Assembly (NCBI GenBank): GCA_964485695.1
Contig: CAZAKZ010000001.1
Location: 1-64,000, forward strand
Direction of reading: 5' to 3'
Source: CAZAKZ01 sp964485695
GTDB taxonomy: Bacteria; Planctomycetota; JAFGQW01
DNA: 64,000 nt
A program made the position numbers and the translations under genes. Every line of letters begins with the position of its first letter. Position 1 is the first letter of the stretch. Below are positions 1 to 8,675 of the stretch, piece after piece. The notes beneath the pieces were generated by a model. The model did not search any database, was not told the origin of the DNA, and was given only the letters and a program-made list of their open reading frames with translations.

Positions 1-6
1 GGGCGG

Positions 7-990
7 TCAACGGGCCAGGGGATGCGCCTTCTCGTAGACCTTCTTCTGGTGTTCCGAGGCGATGTGGGTGTAGATCGGGGTGGGGGAGAGGTTCTTGTGC
101 CCGAGGAGCTCCTGCACCAGGCGGATGTCCGCCCCGGCTTCCAGCATGTGGGTGGCAAAGGAGTGGCGCAGCGCGTGGGGGCTGAACCGGGCGGGCAGGC
201 CCGTGGCCTTCAGGTAGCCCGAGAAGATCCGCCGCACGCCGCGGTCGGTGAGGCGGGTGCCGGCCCGCGGCCCCCGGTGGCTGATGAACAGAGGGTCGTC
301 GTCCCCGCGGAGCCGGGCGTGGCGAGTCCGGTGCGGCAGGTATTCCTTGAGGGCTTGCACGGCAAAGCGCCCCAGAGGGGAGAGCCGCTCCTTGCGTCCC
401 TTCCCTAGGACCCGGACGATGCCTTGGCGTAGATCCACATCGTGGAGATCCAGGGCCACCAGTTCGCCCACCCGGAGTCCCCCGCCGTAGAGGATCTCCA
501 GGATGGCCCGGTCCCGGCAGGCCGGGAAGCCAGAGCCCGTGGGGGCCTCCAGGAGCTTCTTGATCTCGGTGGGGTGCAGGGCGTGGGGGAGTCGTTCCCC
601 GATGCGAGGGCTGCGGATGGCGGTGAAGGGGCTCGCAGACACGACTCGTTCCTGGACGAGGAACTGGAACAGGCCCCGGATGGCTGAGGTCTTGCGCCGG
701 ATGGAGGTGGCCTTGAGGCCCCGAGACCGGAGTCGTGAGAGATACTTTCTGACCTTGACGTGGTTCATGGCCGCGGCCGTGGTTACACCCTCTTCCTCGG
801 CAAAGGCCAGGAGGTCCAGGAGATCCGCACCATAGCTCCGGAGCGTGTGCTGCGAGACCTGGCGCTGGTGTTTGAGGTGGTCCAGGTAGACGTCCACGTG
901 GAGGGCCAGTTTTTTTCCGGACACGGATCTCCAGCCTTTGACGAGAGTTGCGGCGGTTGATAGATTGTGGAAAACACCGTATGATTTCAA
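7..990 (-). CDS. xerC: Tyrosine site-specific recombinase, XerC/XerD type
   Basis: Resolves chromosome dimers by strand exchange at dif, normally as one of two Xer partners working with FtsK. The N-terminal SAM-like DNA-binding domain covers about residues 28-115 and the catalytic domain about 135-325. The full active-site set is present: Arg173 in GLRVGEL, Lys197 in GKGRKER, His272 and Arg275 in HALRHSF, His298 in LLGHK and nucleophile Tyr307 in IYTH. The wording GLRVGELVALDL is nearer XerC than XerD, but I cannot separate them firmly. The first possible start is TTG at 990; GTG at 924, preceded by GGAG, would trim 22 residues and fits the usual family length of about 300 better. It is divergent from the next gene. 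No attachment site or phage gene lies nearby, so this is probably the housekeeping enzyme. Confidence 0.92.
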   Translation of the reverse strand: MKSYGVFHNLSTAATLVKGWRSVSGKKLALHVDVYLDHLKHQRQVSQHTLRSYGADLLDLLAFAEEEGVTTAAAMNHVKVRKYLSRLRSRGLKATSIRRKTSAIRGLFQFLVQERVVSASPFTAIRSPRIGERLPHALHPTEIKKLLEAPTGSGFPACRDRAILEILYGGGLRVGELVALDLHDVDLRQGIVRVLGKGRKERLSPLGRFAVQALKEYLPHRTRHARLRGDDDPLFISHRGPRAGTRLTDRGVRRIFSGYLKATGLPARFSPHALRHSFATHMLEAGADIRLVQELLGHKNLSPTPIYTHIASEHQKKVYEKAHPLAR

Positions 991-1100
991 GATGATCGAG
1001 AGACTTTCTTGAGACCCAAGGGTTCAGGTAGGTTGAATCGAACCGAAGCTCCGGACCAGGAGGCAATTCCTGGATCGTTCCACAAGAAAGGAGCCATCCG

Positions 1101-1889
1101 ATGGATCGGATAAAATGGGGAGCATGGGTGGTGATCGGACTCTGGCTGATTGCCGGAATTGCGGTTGCTCAGGACAAGAAGGCCGCCGAGGCGGGGGGAG
1201 CGCCTGTCAAGGAGATCCTCGAGGAACTGCAAAAGGCGTACAAACAAAGGCACGAGCCCCACGCCACGGCCGCCCTGGAAAAGGCGCTGAAGGCCATCAA
1301 GGAGAAGGCCAGACCGGCCAGGGAGAAGTCGCAGATCCTGAAGGCCATGGCCATGGGTCTGGACAACCGCAACGGCAAGATCAAGCTGGCCGCGGCCAGT
1401 GCGCTGGGCCGGGTCGGTCCCCCGGCTGCGAAGGTCCTGAAAAAGGCACTGAAGGCCAAACCCGTGCAGCGGAACGGGGAGCTGATGGCCGCTGTCATCG
1501 ACGCCCTGGGTCTCACCCGGGACGAGAAGGTGGCGGTCCCCGCCTTGCTGAGCATCGTGAACGCGTACAAGGACTGGACGATGAGGGCCATGGCAGCCCG
1601 GGCCCTCGGCAATTTCGACAAGACCGTGGCCAAGGGGAAGGTCCGGATCGTGATCTGTGAGAAGTTGATCCAGATTTACGAGGGGATCGAGTCGCAGGCC
1701 TCGGATGGCCGGGACAGCGATGCCGTCCGGAAGCTCCGGGCGGTCCAGGGCGATTTCGTGGCCACCCTGCGCACCCTCACCGAGCAGGAGTGGAACCGGT
1801 CCCTGGACTGGAGAAGGTGGTTCAACAAGGCCAAGAAGAAGAAAAAACTCTGGCCCAATCCGCCCAAGAAGAAAAAAGACCCGAAATAG
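1101..1889 (+). CDS. Exported HEAT-repeat-like protein
   Basis: 262 residues with a signal peptide (hydrophobic residues 6-20, likely cleavage after VAQ near residue 23). The mature part is helical and carries HEAT-like units around 95-120 (ASALGRVGPPAAKVL) and 160-175 (MAARALGNF). The C-terminus is lysine-rich with a WRRWF segment near residue 238; a tryptophan-rich end of this sort is common in exported HEAT proteins of Planctomycetota-like genomes. AAGGAG lies 9 bases before the ATG, which supports the start. It probably scaffolds protein contacts in the periplasm; no catalytic motif is visible and the specific role is unknown. The next gene starts 10 bases after its stop, so the two are likely co-transcribed. 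Confidence 0.8.
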   Translation: MDRIKWGAWVVIGLWLIAGIAVAQDKKAAEAGGAPVKEILEELQKAYKQRHEPHATAALEKALKAIKEKARPAREKSQILKAMAMGLDNRNGKIKLAAASALGRVGPPAAKVLKKALKAKPVQRNGELMAAVIDALGLTRDEKVAVPALLSIVNAYKDWTMRAMAARALGNFDKTVAKGKVRIVICEKLIQIYEGIESQASDGRDSDAVRKLRAVQGDFVATLRTLTEQEWNRSLDWRRWFNKAKKKKKLWPNPPKKKKDPK

Positions 1890-1899
1890 AGGGCTCGAC

Positions 1900-2607
1900 T
1901 TGAACCAGGGAAAGCTCTTTCTCCAGGTCACATCCATCCTGCTCCTGGTCGGAATGATCGGCCTCATCTTCGGCAGCAAATACTGGGTGAACCCGGACCC
2001 GAGGAAAAAGCGCTCGGGAGCCGGGGTCATACCCCGTACCGTCCCCGAACCGGAACACAAGAGCCGGGTGTTCTTCGGCCATGCGGGCGCCTGCCTCTCG
2101 GTCCTGGCGCCCTGCTCCTTGCCGGAGAGCCGCCAGACCCGGGAGCAGAAGTGGATCTCACAATGCCTCGAGGTCGGAAAAAGCGGTGTCACGCCCCTGG
2201 TTCTCCACATCTTCCATGGGGGGGGCGAGGCGTCTTTCACCTTTGATCCCGACCTGCATCGAGTGGAACTTCTCCTGGAAGGTCAGGAAGGTACAGCCTC
2301 AAAGCAAAACGTCTCCGTGCACTCCATCCTCAAGAAGACCTTGTCCGAGACCGAGCGCCTCATTTTCCGCACCCTGGCCCCGGACCGGCCCATCACCCTG
2401 AAATCCGAGGGATTGACCCGGGTCCTTCTCTGTTTCGAGGGCAATGGGCTGTGGTCCAAGACCTCGGGTGTCCGGATTCTCCTGGGAGAGGAGACCGTGC
2501 GGCTTCGGTCCGCCGAGGTCACGTACGTTGAGTGGGAGTCCCTCCTGGCCGGCGGCCCCTTTCCCAGGGCATTGGCTCCGGACGCTGGCCAGACTCCGGA
2601 CCACTAA
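1900..2607 (+). CDS. Membrane-anchored protein of unknown function
   Basis: 235 residues starting at TTG 1900, 10 bases after the preceding stop, with an AGAGGG ribosome-binding site at 1888-1893. An in-frame upstream extension to 1705 exists but lies inside the previous gene and is not credible. A single membrane segment (about residues 8-25, LQVTSILLLVGMIGLIFG) is followed by a basic stretch and then a beta-rich extracytoplasmic part (about 60-225). I recognise no family. The pairing with the upstream HEAT protein suggests the two act together at the envelope, but this is inference from spacing only. Confidence 0.7.
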   Translation: MNQGKLFLQVTSILLLVGMIGLIFGSKYWVNPDPRKKRSGAGVIPRTVPEPEHKSRVFFGHAGACLSVLAPCSLPESRQTREQKWISQCLEVGKSGVTPLVLHIFHGGGEASFTFDPDLHRVELLLEGQEGTASKQNVSVHSILKKTLSETERLIFRTLAPDRPITLKSEGLTRVLLCFEGNGLWSKTSGVRILLGEETVRLRSAEVTYVEWESLLAGGPFPRALAPDAGQTPDH

Positions 2608-3111
2608 CCAGCGTAAATGGTGTGGCTTACACCGGGGAGCCCGGCATCCGACTCCTATTTTGCGAAACCCGCCTTTGATTGGGTTGACAAGGTTTACTCA
2701 CCCGATAGAATCCCGTTAACTCCATGTTTAACACGGAAGTTAGGACGTGGTGAATCGCAGACCCCGGTCGGCTCGAGCCTGAGGGCTAGAGACCTCCGGG
2801 GGCCCGTACGAGTCGCTGACCTGGACGCAGGCACCGGTGAATCGCCTCTGGATTTCCGGCGCTACAATACATACAAGATCTTGATAATAATGGGGTTACC
2901 TGTGGCATTTAGAACCGGGACTCGAAATCGATCTCCTCAGTGGGTCCACGTCTATTGTGTCTACAGCTGCCTTCAACCCCTGACCATCTGCCCGTGAATT
3001 GAGCCGTCCGGTTCCAGCACCCCGATCTCGCACGCACCCCTTCCTGACATCGAATCGATATCCGGGACGGACCTGCCGTTTTCCGGATATTAAGGCCAGA
3101 AAGTATTGATC
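2608..3111. other. Intergenic region with promoter and GC-rich inverted repeats
   Basis: About 500 bases without a convincing gene. It contains a good sigma-70-like promoter (2684-2711) followed by a structured GC-rich stretch (about 2750-2850): CCCCGG near 2763 can pair with CCGGGG near 2796, AGCC and GGCT flank a TGAG loop, and the 10-mer GGTGAATCGC occurs twice (2749-2758 and 2836-2845). The rest, to the rny start, is AT-richer. It is either a long rny leader or a separate small RNA; I could not match it to 6S, SRP, RNase P or tmRNA signatures. Confidence 0.5.
2684..2711 (+). promoter_or_regulatory. Sigma-70-type promoter upstream of rny
   Basis: -35 TTGACA (2684-2689) and -10 TAGAAT (2706-2711) with a 16-base spacer. 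Transcription would start near 2718, about 390 bases before the rny ATG. Confidence 0.6.
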
Positions 3112-4725
3112 ATGAATTTTCTCTCCCTCGTGCTGCTCCTGAACCAGAACGAGGGCTCCCAGGAGGGAGTGACCATCTCCTTCACTGTCCTGGCCTTGAG
3201 CTGCGTGGCTCTGGTCTTTCTCGGTTTTCTGCTCCGGGTGGTCCACGTTCGATTTATCAAGAAGATCTCCGAGAAGACGGGCCGCGCCATCCTGGACCAG
3301 GCCCAGCGGGATGCCGAGCAGATCCAGCGCGAGTCCGAGATCAAAGCCAAGGATATCGCCATCCAGGAGCGGGAAAAGGTCGAGCGGGAGATCTCCGCCC
3401 TGCGCAAGGAGGTCCGGAAGCAGGAGCGCCGGCTCCTCAAGCGGGAGGAGACCCTGGACCGACGGGCGGATAGCCAGGCCAGCAAGGAGAGGCGGCTGGA
3501 GGAATCAGAGCGCCGGATGCTCCACAAGCAGGACTCCATGCGCCGGAAGGAAGGGGACCTGAACAAGCTCCTCGAGGCCGAGAAGGAGGCCCTGCAGGCC
3601 CTGACCGGCCTGTCCAGGAGGGAGGCCGAAAAGATCCTCCTGGAGCGCCTCGACCGAGAAATGGCCGCTGAAGCCTCCGCCCTGATCCAGAAGCGGGTGG
3701 ACGAGGTGAATCACAGGTCCGACGAGGCAACCCGGGAAGTCCTCTGCATGGCCCTGCAGCGCGTTGCGGCCGACCACACCGCAGAGACGGTCATTGCCAC
3801 CGTGGACATCCCGAGCGACGACATGAAGGGCCGTATCATCGGCCGGGAGGGCCGCAACATCCGCGCCTTCGAGAAGGCCACCGGCATGGACGTCATCGTG
3901 GACGATACGCCGGGGGTGGTGGTGGTATCGGGATTCGATCCGGTGCGGCGGGAGATCGCCAGCCGGGCCCTGGAACGTCTCATCATGGACGGCCGGATCC
4001 ATCCCTCTCGCATCGAAGAGGTGGTGGCCCAGACGCACAAGGAATTCGACGACCAGGTCCGGGACCTCGGTAAACGGGCGTGCATGGATCTGGATCTCCA
4101 CGGGGTGCATACCCGCATCGTGAACCTCCTCGGGAAGCTGCACTTCATTCGCACCCACGGTCGCAACACCCTCAGCCATTCCGTCGAGGTGGGCAACATC
4201 GCCGGACTCCTGGCCACGGAGCTCAACCTGGAGCCGGGGGTGGCGCGGCGTTGCGGGCTGCTGCACGATATCGGGAAGGCGATCAACTTCGAGGCCGAAG
4301 GCTCCCACGACGCGGCGGGAGCCGACTTCGCCCGGAGATGCGAAGAGCGCAAGGAGGTGGTGAACGCCATTGCCGCACACCACGGTTCGGTAAAGCCGGA
4401 ATCCCTGTATGCCTTGCTCACCGAGGCCGCCAACCTGATCTCCAACGCGCGTCCCATCGAACCGAGGGACGTCATCGAGAAGTTCATCCGGCGACTGGAG
4501 CGTCTGGAGAAGATCGCCATGGATTTCGAGGGCGTGGAGCGAGCCTTTGCCATCCAGGCCGGCAGGGAGGTCAAGGTCATCGTGGACAGTGCAAAGGTGG
4601 ACGATGCCGTGGCCATGAAGCTGGTGCGGGATATCGCCACGGCCATCGAGCAGCGTAGCAATTATCCCGGCGAGATCCGTGTTACCCTCATGCGAGAAAC
4701 CCGCGTTATCGAGTACGCCAAGTGA
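3112..4725 (+). CDS. rny: Ribonuclease Y
   Basis: Membrane-anchored endoribonuclease that initiates mRNA decay. 537 residues, close to the family norm of about 520. Order: N-terminal membrane helix (about 1-35, with the segment LSCVALVFLGFLL), a long charged coiled coil (about 45-200), a KH RNA-binding domain with GRIIGREGRNIR (about 240-252), and an HD phosphohydrolase domain with HSVEVGNIAG and the metal-binding HDIGKA motif, then AAHHG. ATG 3112 is preferred over the in-frame TTG at 3106; AAGG precedes it. Its last codon overlaps the next gene (GTGA at 4722-4725), so translation is probably coupled to the YmdB-type phosphoesterase, a partnership seen in many bacteria. Confidence 0.96.
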   Translation: MNFLSLVLLLNQNEGSQEGVTISFTVLALSCVALVFLGFLLRVVHVRFIKKISEKTGRAILDQAQRDAEQIQRESEIKAKDIAIQEREKVEREISALRKEVRKQERRLLKREETLDRRADSQASKERRLEESERRMLHKQDSMRRKEGDLNKLLEAEKEALQALTGLSRREAEKILLERLDREMAAEASALIQKRVDEVNHRSDEATREVLCMALQRVAADHTAETVIATVDIPSDDMKGRIIGREGRNIRAFEKATGMDVIVDDTPGVVVVSGFDPVRREIASRALERLIMDGRIHPSRIEEVVAQTHKEFDDQVRDLGKRACMDLDLHGVHTRIVNLLGKLHFIRTHGRNTLSHSVEVGNIAGLLATELNLEPGVARRCGLLHDIGKAINFEAEGSHDAAGADFARRCEERKEVVNAIAAHHGSVKPESLYALLTEAANLISNARPIEPRDVIEKFIRRLERLEKIAMDFEGVERAFAIQAGREVKVIVDSAKVDDAVAMKLVRDIATAIEQRSNYPGEIRVTLMRETRVIEYAK

Positions 4726-5546
4726 AAACCTTAAAGATTGCATGCTTCGGCGACGTCGTCGGCAAGGCGGGCATCCAGGTACTCCGGGATCACCTCGAGG
4801 CGTTGATCCATTCGGAGGATATCGATCTCGTCTTGGCCAACGGGGAGAACCTCCACAGCGGAGCCGGCACCACGCCCGATACGACCCGGGAGCTGTTCAA
4901 GGCCGGTGTGGATGTGATCACCAACGGAGACCACGTCTTCCGCCGACACCGGGATTTCATGAAGATCCACGAAGACCCAAGAATCCTCCGGCCCGCCAAC
5001 CTGCCCCCCGAAGCCGCGGGCCACGGCACCACCGTGGTGGAGAGCCGGTCGGGCGTCCGGGTGGGCGTGATCAACCTCCTCGGCCGCGTCTTCATGGACC
5101 CGATGGACTGCCCCTTCCGGGCCGCCGACGCCCTGGTGGAGGACCTGAGCCGGGAAACCCACTTCCTGGTGGTCGATTTTCATGCCGAGGCCAGCAGCGA
5201 GAAGATGGCCATGGGATGGCACCTCGACGGCCGGGTCAGCGCCGTGGTGGGGACGCACACCCACACCACCACGGCCGATCACCAGATCCTGGAGAAGGGC
5301 ACGGCGTTCATTACCGACCTGGGCATGGTGGGCGCGTACGACTCCATCATCGGCCGGGTCAAGGAGAGAGTGCTCCACCGGTTTATCACCGGCATGCCCA
5401 CGCCGTTTTACCTGGCCTCCGGAGACGCCCGCGGACCGGGGCTTCTGGTCACCCTGGACATGAAGACCGGCCAGGCCCTCGAGGTCCGCCCCGTGATGCT
5501 GGGGGACCCCCCGCGTGTGTCGGTCCGGTCGGGACCTTCCAGGTAG
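4722..5546 (+). CDS. YmdB-family metallophosphoesterase
   Basis: 274 residues, full length for this family of dinuclear-metal phosphodiesterases (TIGR00282 type), whose Bacillus member YmdB hydrolyses cyclic nucleotides and is encoded next to rny. Visible motifs: FGDVVG near the N-terminus, NGEN near residue 40, DFHAEA in the middle, and GTHTHT as the His-rich metal motif. The canonical GNH motif appears as GDH (about residue 67), changing a usual metal-ligand Asn to Asp. Start is GTG 4722, overlapping the rny stop by four bases. Likely role is signalling or RNA-decay control together with RNase Y; the substrate cannot be read from sequence. Confidence 0.9.
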   Translation: MKTLKIACFGDVVGKAGIQVLRDHLEALIHSEDIDLVLANGENLHSGAGTTPDTTRELFKAGVDVITNGDHVFRRHRDFMKIHEDPRILRPANLPPEAAGHGTTVVESRSGVRVGVINLLGRVFMDPMDCPFRAADALVEDLSRETHFLVVDFHAEASSEKMAMGWHLDGRVSAVVGTHTHTTTADHQILEKGTAFITDLGMVGAYDSIIGRVKERVLHRFITGMPTPFYLASGDARGPGLLVTLDMKTGQALEVRPVMLGDPPRVSVRSGPSR

Positions 5547-5600
5547 GGGGCCGGTGAAGCGGATACACGGGCTCCAGGCGTGGAAGATCAGGGGAACGTC

Positions 5601-6476
5601 ATGAGCATCGAGGCCTGCTTTGAAAACCTGCAGCCTCGCATCGAGGCCGCCCTCGAGCGCCGTCTGCCCCGGGAGGACGTCGTGCCCGAGGCGGTCCACG
5701 CCGCCATGCGGTACAGCCTTTTCGCCGGGGGGAAGCGCCTCCGGCCCGTGCTGGTGGCCCTGGCCCATGAAGCCGCCGGCGGTACCGGGGACAGCTTTGA
5801 ATCCGCGGCCTGTGCCGTGGAGATGGTGCATACCTATTCGCTCATCCACGACGATCTGCCTGCCATGGACGATGACGACCTCCGCCGCGGCAAGCCCACC
5901 TGCCACGTGGTGTTCGGCGAGGCCGTGGCGATCCTGGCAGGAGATGCCCTCCTGACCCGGGCCTTCGAGATTCTGGCCGACGAGGTGGAGGACCCCGCCG
6001 TATCGAGGCGCCTCGTCAAGGAGCTGGCTCTGGCGGCCGGGTCCACGGGGATGGTGGGGGGGCAGATCCTGGACCTCGAGGCCGAAGGCGCCCCGCCGGA
6101 CCTGGACCGGGTCCGGACCCTCGCAGAGAAGAAGACCGGGGCGTTGATCCGAGCCTGTCTCACTATGGGAGTCATCGCCGCGGGCGGCCCTCCGGAATTC
6201 GTGGAGCGGCTGGGGAGGTATGGTGCGTTGATCGGCCTGGCCTTCCAGGTGGTGGACGATCTTCTGGATCAATGCGGTACCGCGGAAGAACTTGGAAAAA
6301 CTCCAGGAAAAGATGTAATAAGTAGGAAGCTGACCTTTCCGGGCGTTCTGGGGTCGACCGGGGCTCGAGAACTGGCGACGGCGTTGATCGGAGAGGCCAA
6401 ATCGATGATTCAGGACTGCCAGGGGTGTGAACCTCTCATCGAACTGGCGGATTTCGTTCACCAGAGGCATACCTGA
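5601..6476 (+). CDS. ispA: Polyprenyl (farnesyl/geranyl) diphosphate synthase
   Basis: Head-to-tail condensation of isopentenyl diphosphate with allylic diphosphates to give C15 or C20 prenyl diphosphates. 291 residues from ATG 5601, which has AGGGGAA just upstream; GTG 5580 is a weaker in-frame alternative. The first aspartate-rich motif DDLPAMDDDD (about 84-93) followed by LRRGKPT is typical of bacterial IspA, and the second is DDLLD (about residue 220) followed by GKD. The product length cannot be fixed from the motif. It lies directly upstream of dxs, so one locus supplies both the isoprenoid entry step and chain elongation. Confidence 0.94.
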   Translation: MSIEACFENLQPRIEAALERRLPREDVVPEAVHAAMRYSLFAGGKRLRPVLVALAHEAAGGTGDSFESAACAVEMVHTYSLIHDDLPAMDDDDLRRGKPTCHVVFGEAVAILAGDALLTRAFEILADEVEDPAVSRRLVKELALAAGSTGMVGGQILDLEAEGAPPDLDRVRTLAEKKTGALIRACLTMGVIAAGGPPEFVERLGRYGALIGLAFQVVDDLLDQCGTAEELGKTPGKDVISRKLTFPGVLGSTGARELATALIGEAKSMIQDCQGCEPLIELADFVHQRHT

Positions 6477-6686
6477 TGTGCAGTGGTGGAATTATTCGAC
6501 GGATGAACGCCGGCTGGAACTCTCCGGAATTCAGAGGTGAAACACCGGACAATTCCGTATTCTCTCATTACCGTGATGAATCGATCCAGGCGGGGATGTG
6601 CCTTCGAGGATCAATGATCAATAATCGATGGCATGGGCCACGCTTCCCCGGCGTGGATTCCAGCGACCCGAGATGAGGTTTCAATC

Positions 6687-8675
6687 GTGACCGACCCGGT
6701 TTCTCAGAATGCTCCGAAGTTCCTGCTCCCCCGGATCAAGGCCCCCCACGACCTCCGCAAATTTCCGGTGGAAGACCTGGCCCCTCTGGCCGCCGAGATC
6801 CGCCGCAAGATCATCGATGTGATCAGCATCACCGGCGGCCACATGGGAAGCAACCTGGGCACGGTGGAGCTGACCGTGGCCCTGCACTACTGCTTCGATT
6901 TCTTGAAGACCGGTCTCGTGTGGGACGTCAGCCACCAGACCTACACCCACAAGATCCTCACCGGCCGCAATCCCCGGTTCCACACCATCCGGCAGAAGGA
7001 CGGACTCACGGGCTTTACCAACAAGTTCGAGAGCTCCTACGACTACTTCACCGCCGGTCACGCGGGCACGGCTCTTGGAACCGGCCTCGGCATGGCGGCG
7101 GGTCGCATGCTCCTGGAGAGCACCGAATCCACCGTGGCCGTGGTCGGGGACGCCGGCATGGCCACGGGCATGGCATTCGAGGCCATGAACCACGGCGGCG
7201 TGCTGAAGCCCAACATGCTCGTGATCCTGAACGATAACTGCTGGAGCATCGCCAAGACCGTGGGATCGCTGCGGGAGTACCTCGACCGCATCCGCATGAA
7301 GCCCTTCATCTACGATGCCAAGGAGGAGTTGAAGAGCCTGGTGAACCGGGTGCCTCTCATCGGCACCCGGATGCGAGGGGCACTGAGTCGAGCCCACGAG
7401 CTGGCCCGACGGGTCCTCAGCCACGGCCTCATCTTCGAGGAGCTCGGATTCGAGTACTTCGGCCCCATCGACGGCCACGATCTGCCACGGTTGATCCATT
7501 CCCTGAGCCACCTGAAGCGCAAGGGCGGTTTTAACTTTCTTCACGTCCTCACCCAGAAGGGCCTTGGCCTCGAGGGTGTGGATCAGGATCCCGAGCGGTG
7601 CCACGCGGCTGAGCCCAAACCGCGGGCCATGGAGCCCGTCAAGGTCCCGGGGAAGATCACTCCCAGAAAAAAAGGACCGGCCTACACCCAGGTGTTTGCC
7701 GACCATGTGGTGCGCCTCGCCGAGGAGGACACCCGGATCGTGGCCCTCACCGCGGCCATGCCCAGCGGAACCGGATTGATCCAGTTCGAAAAGAAGTTCC
7801 CCGACCGGTTTTTCGACACGGGCATCACCGAGCAGCACACCGTGGCCTTTGCCTCGGGCCTGGCACAGGAAGGGCTGAAGCCCGTGGCGGCCATCTACTC
7901 GTCCTTCCTCCAGCGCGGATTCGACCAGGTGGTCCATGACGTTTGCATCCAGCGCAATCCCGTGGTGTTCGCTCTGGACCGATCGGGTGTGGTGGGGCCG
8001 GACGGTGAGACCCACAACGGCGTGTTCGACATTGCCTTTCTACGCAGCATTCCCAACCTGGTTCTCATGGGCCCCAAGGACGGACCCGAACTGGAGGCGA
8101 TGCTCACCTTTGCCTTTGAGCAGAAGGATGCAGCTCAGGTCATCCGCTACCCCCGGGAATCCGTGCCCGAGCCCCGGTTCGAGAATCCACCGCCCATCGA
8201 ACTGGGCAGGGGGGAAGTTGTGCGCGAAGGCACCGATGGTGTCATGATTGTCTTCGGCGCCATGACCTACCGATGTCTCGATGCCGCGGACCTCCTGGCC
8301 GCCCGCGGTCTGGAGGTGAAGGTGGTGAACGCCCGGTTCGCCAAACCCCTGGATCGGGCCCTTCTCGTCGCGTCGTCCCGCGGCCAGCCCCTGGTCATGA
8401 TCGCCGAGGACCACGCCCTGGAGGGAGGCTTCGGGGAATCGGTGATCTCCTGTCTGGCCGAGGAAGGCGCCTTGCCCGGGAGGGTGATCCGGGCTGGAAT
8501 CCCCGACAATTTCCTGGTGCACGGAACGCGGGACGAGGTCATGGGATTGATCGGTCTCGATGCCCCCACCCTGGCGGATCGGTTCGAGTCCGTGCTTCGC
8601 TATAACACCGACGTTTCCAGGAGCATGGCCAAAATTGGCGGACTCCATCCCTCTCCTGAATCAGGCGTTTATTGA
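6687..8675 (+). CDS. dxs: 1-deoxy-D-xylulose-5-phosphate synthase
   Basis: Thiamin-diphosphate enzyme that condenses pyruvate and glyceraldehyde-3-phosphate, first step of the MEP isoprenoid pathway. 662 residues, slightly longer than the usual 620-640. N-terminal ThDP domain with GGHMGSNLGTVEL, the cofactor motif at about 154-161 written GDAGMATG rather than the common GDGALTGG, and LNDN; then the pyrimidine-binding domain with DTGITEQH, and the transketolase C-terminal domain with EDHALEGGFG. GTG 6687 is chosen because GAGGT lies 7 bases before it; an upstream ATG at 6633 has no clear site. A 200-base gap separates it from ispA. The downstream DUF58 gene starts inside its last codons. Confidence 0.94.
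   Translation: MTDPVSQNAPKFLLPRIKAPHDLRKFPVEDLAPLAAEIRRKIIDVISITGGHMGSNLGTVELTVALHYCFDFLKTGLVWDVSHQTYTHKILTGRNPRFHTIRQKDGLTGFTNKFESSYDYFTAGHAGTALGTGLGMAAGRMLLESTESTVAVVGDAGMATGMAFEAMNHGGVLKPNMLVILNDNCWSIAKTVGSLREYLDRIRMKPFIYDAKEELKSLVNRVPLIGTRMRGALSRAHELARRVLSHGLIFEELGFEYFGPIDGHDLPRLIHSLSHLKRKGGFNFLHVLTQKGLGLEGVDQDPERCHAAEPKPRAMEPVKVPGKITPRKKGPAYTQVFADHVVRLAEEDTRIVALTAAMPSGTGLIQFEKKFPDRFFDTGITEQHTVAFASGLAQEGLKPVAAIYSSFLQRGFDQVVHDVCIQRNPVVFALDRSGVVGPDGETHNGVFDIAFLRSIPNLVLMGPKDGPELEAMLTFAFEQKDAAQVIRYPRESVPEPRFENPPPIELGRGEVVREGTDGVMIVFGAMTYRCLDAADLLAARGLEVKVVNARFAKPLDRALLVASSRGQPLVMIAEDHALEGGFGESVISCLAEEGALPGRVIRAGIPDNFLVHGTRDEVMGLIGLDAPTLADRFESVLRYNTDVSRSMAKIGGLHPSPESGVY

Noticed and set aside
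7..990. Integron or phage integrase
   Set aside because: No attachment-site repeat, cassette or phage gene adjacent; the sequence fits housekeeping Xer.
2718..2900. 6S, SRP or RNase P RNA at the rny leader
   Set aside because: I looked for the SRP GGAAG tetraloop motif, RNase P GAGGAAAGTCC and 6S features and found none that matched clearly.
2617..2997. Open frame of 126 codons on the plus strand
   Set aside because: No ribosome-binding site, amino-acid usage unlike a folded protein, and it lies across a promoter and structured leader.
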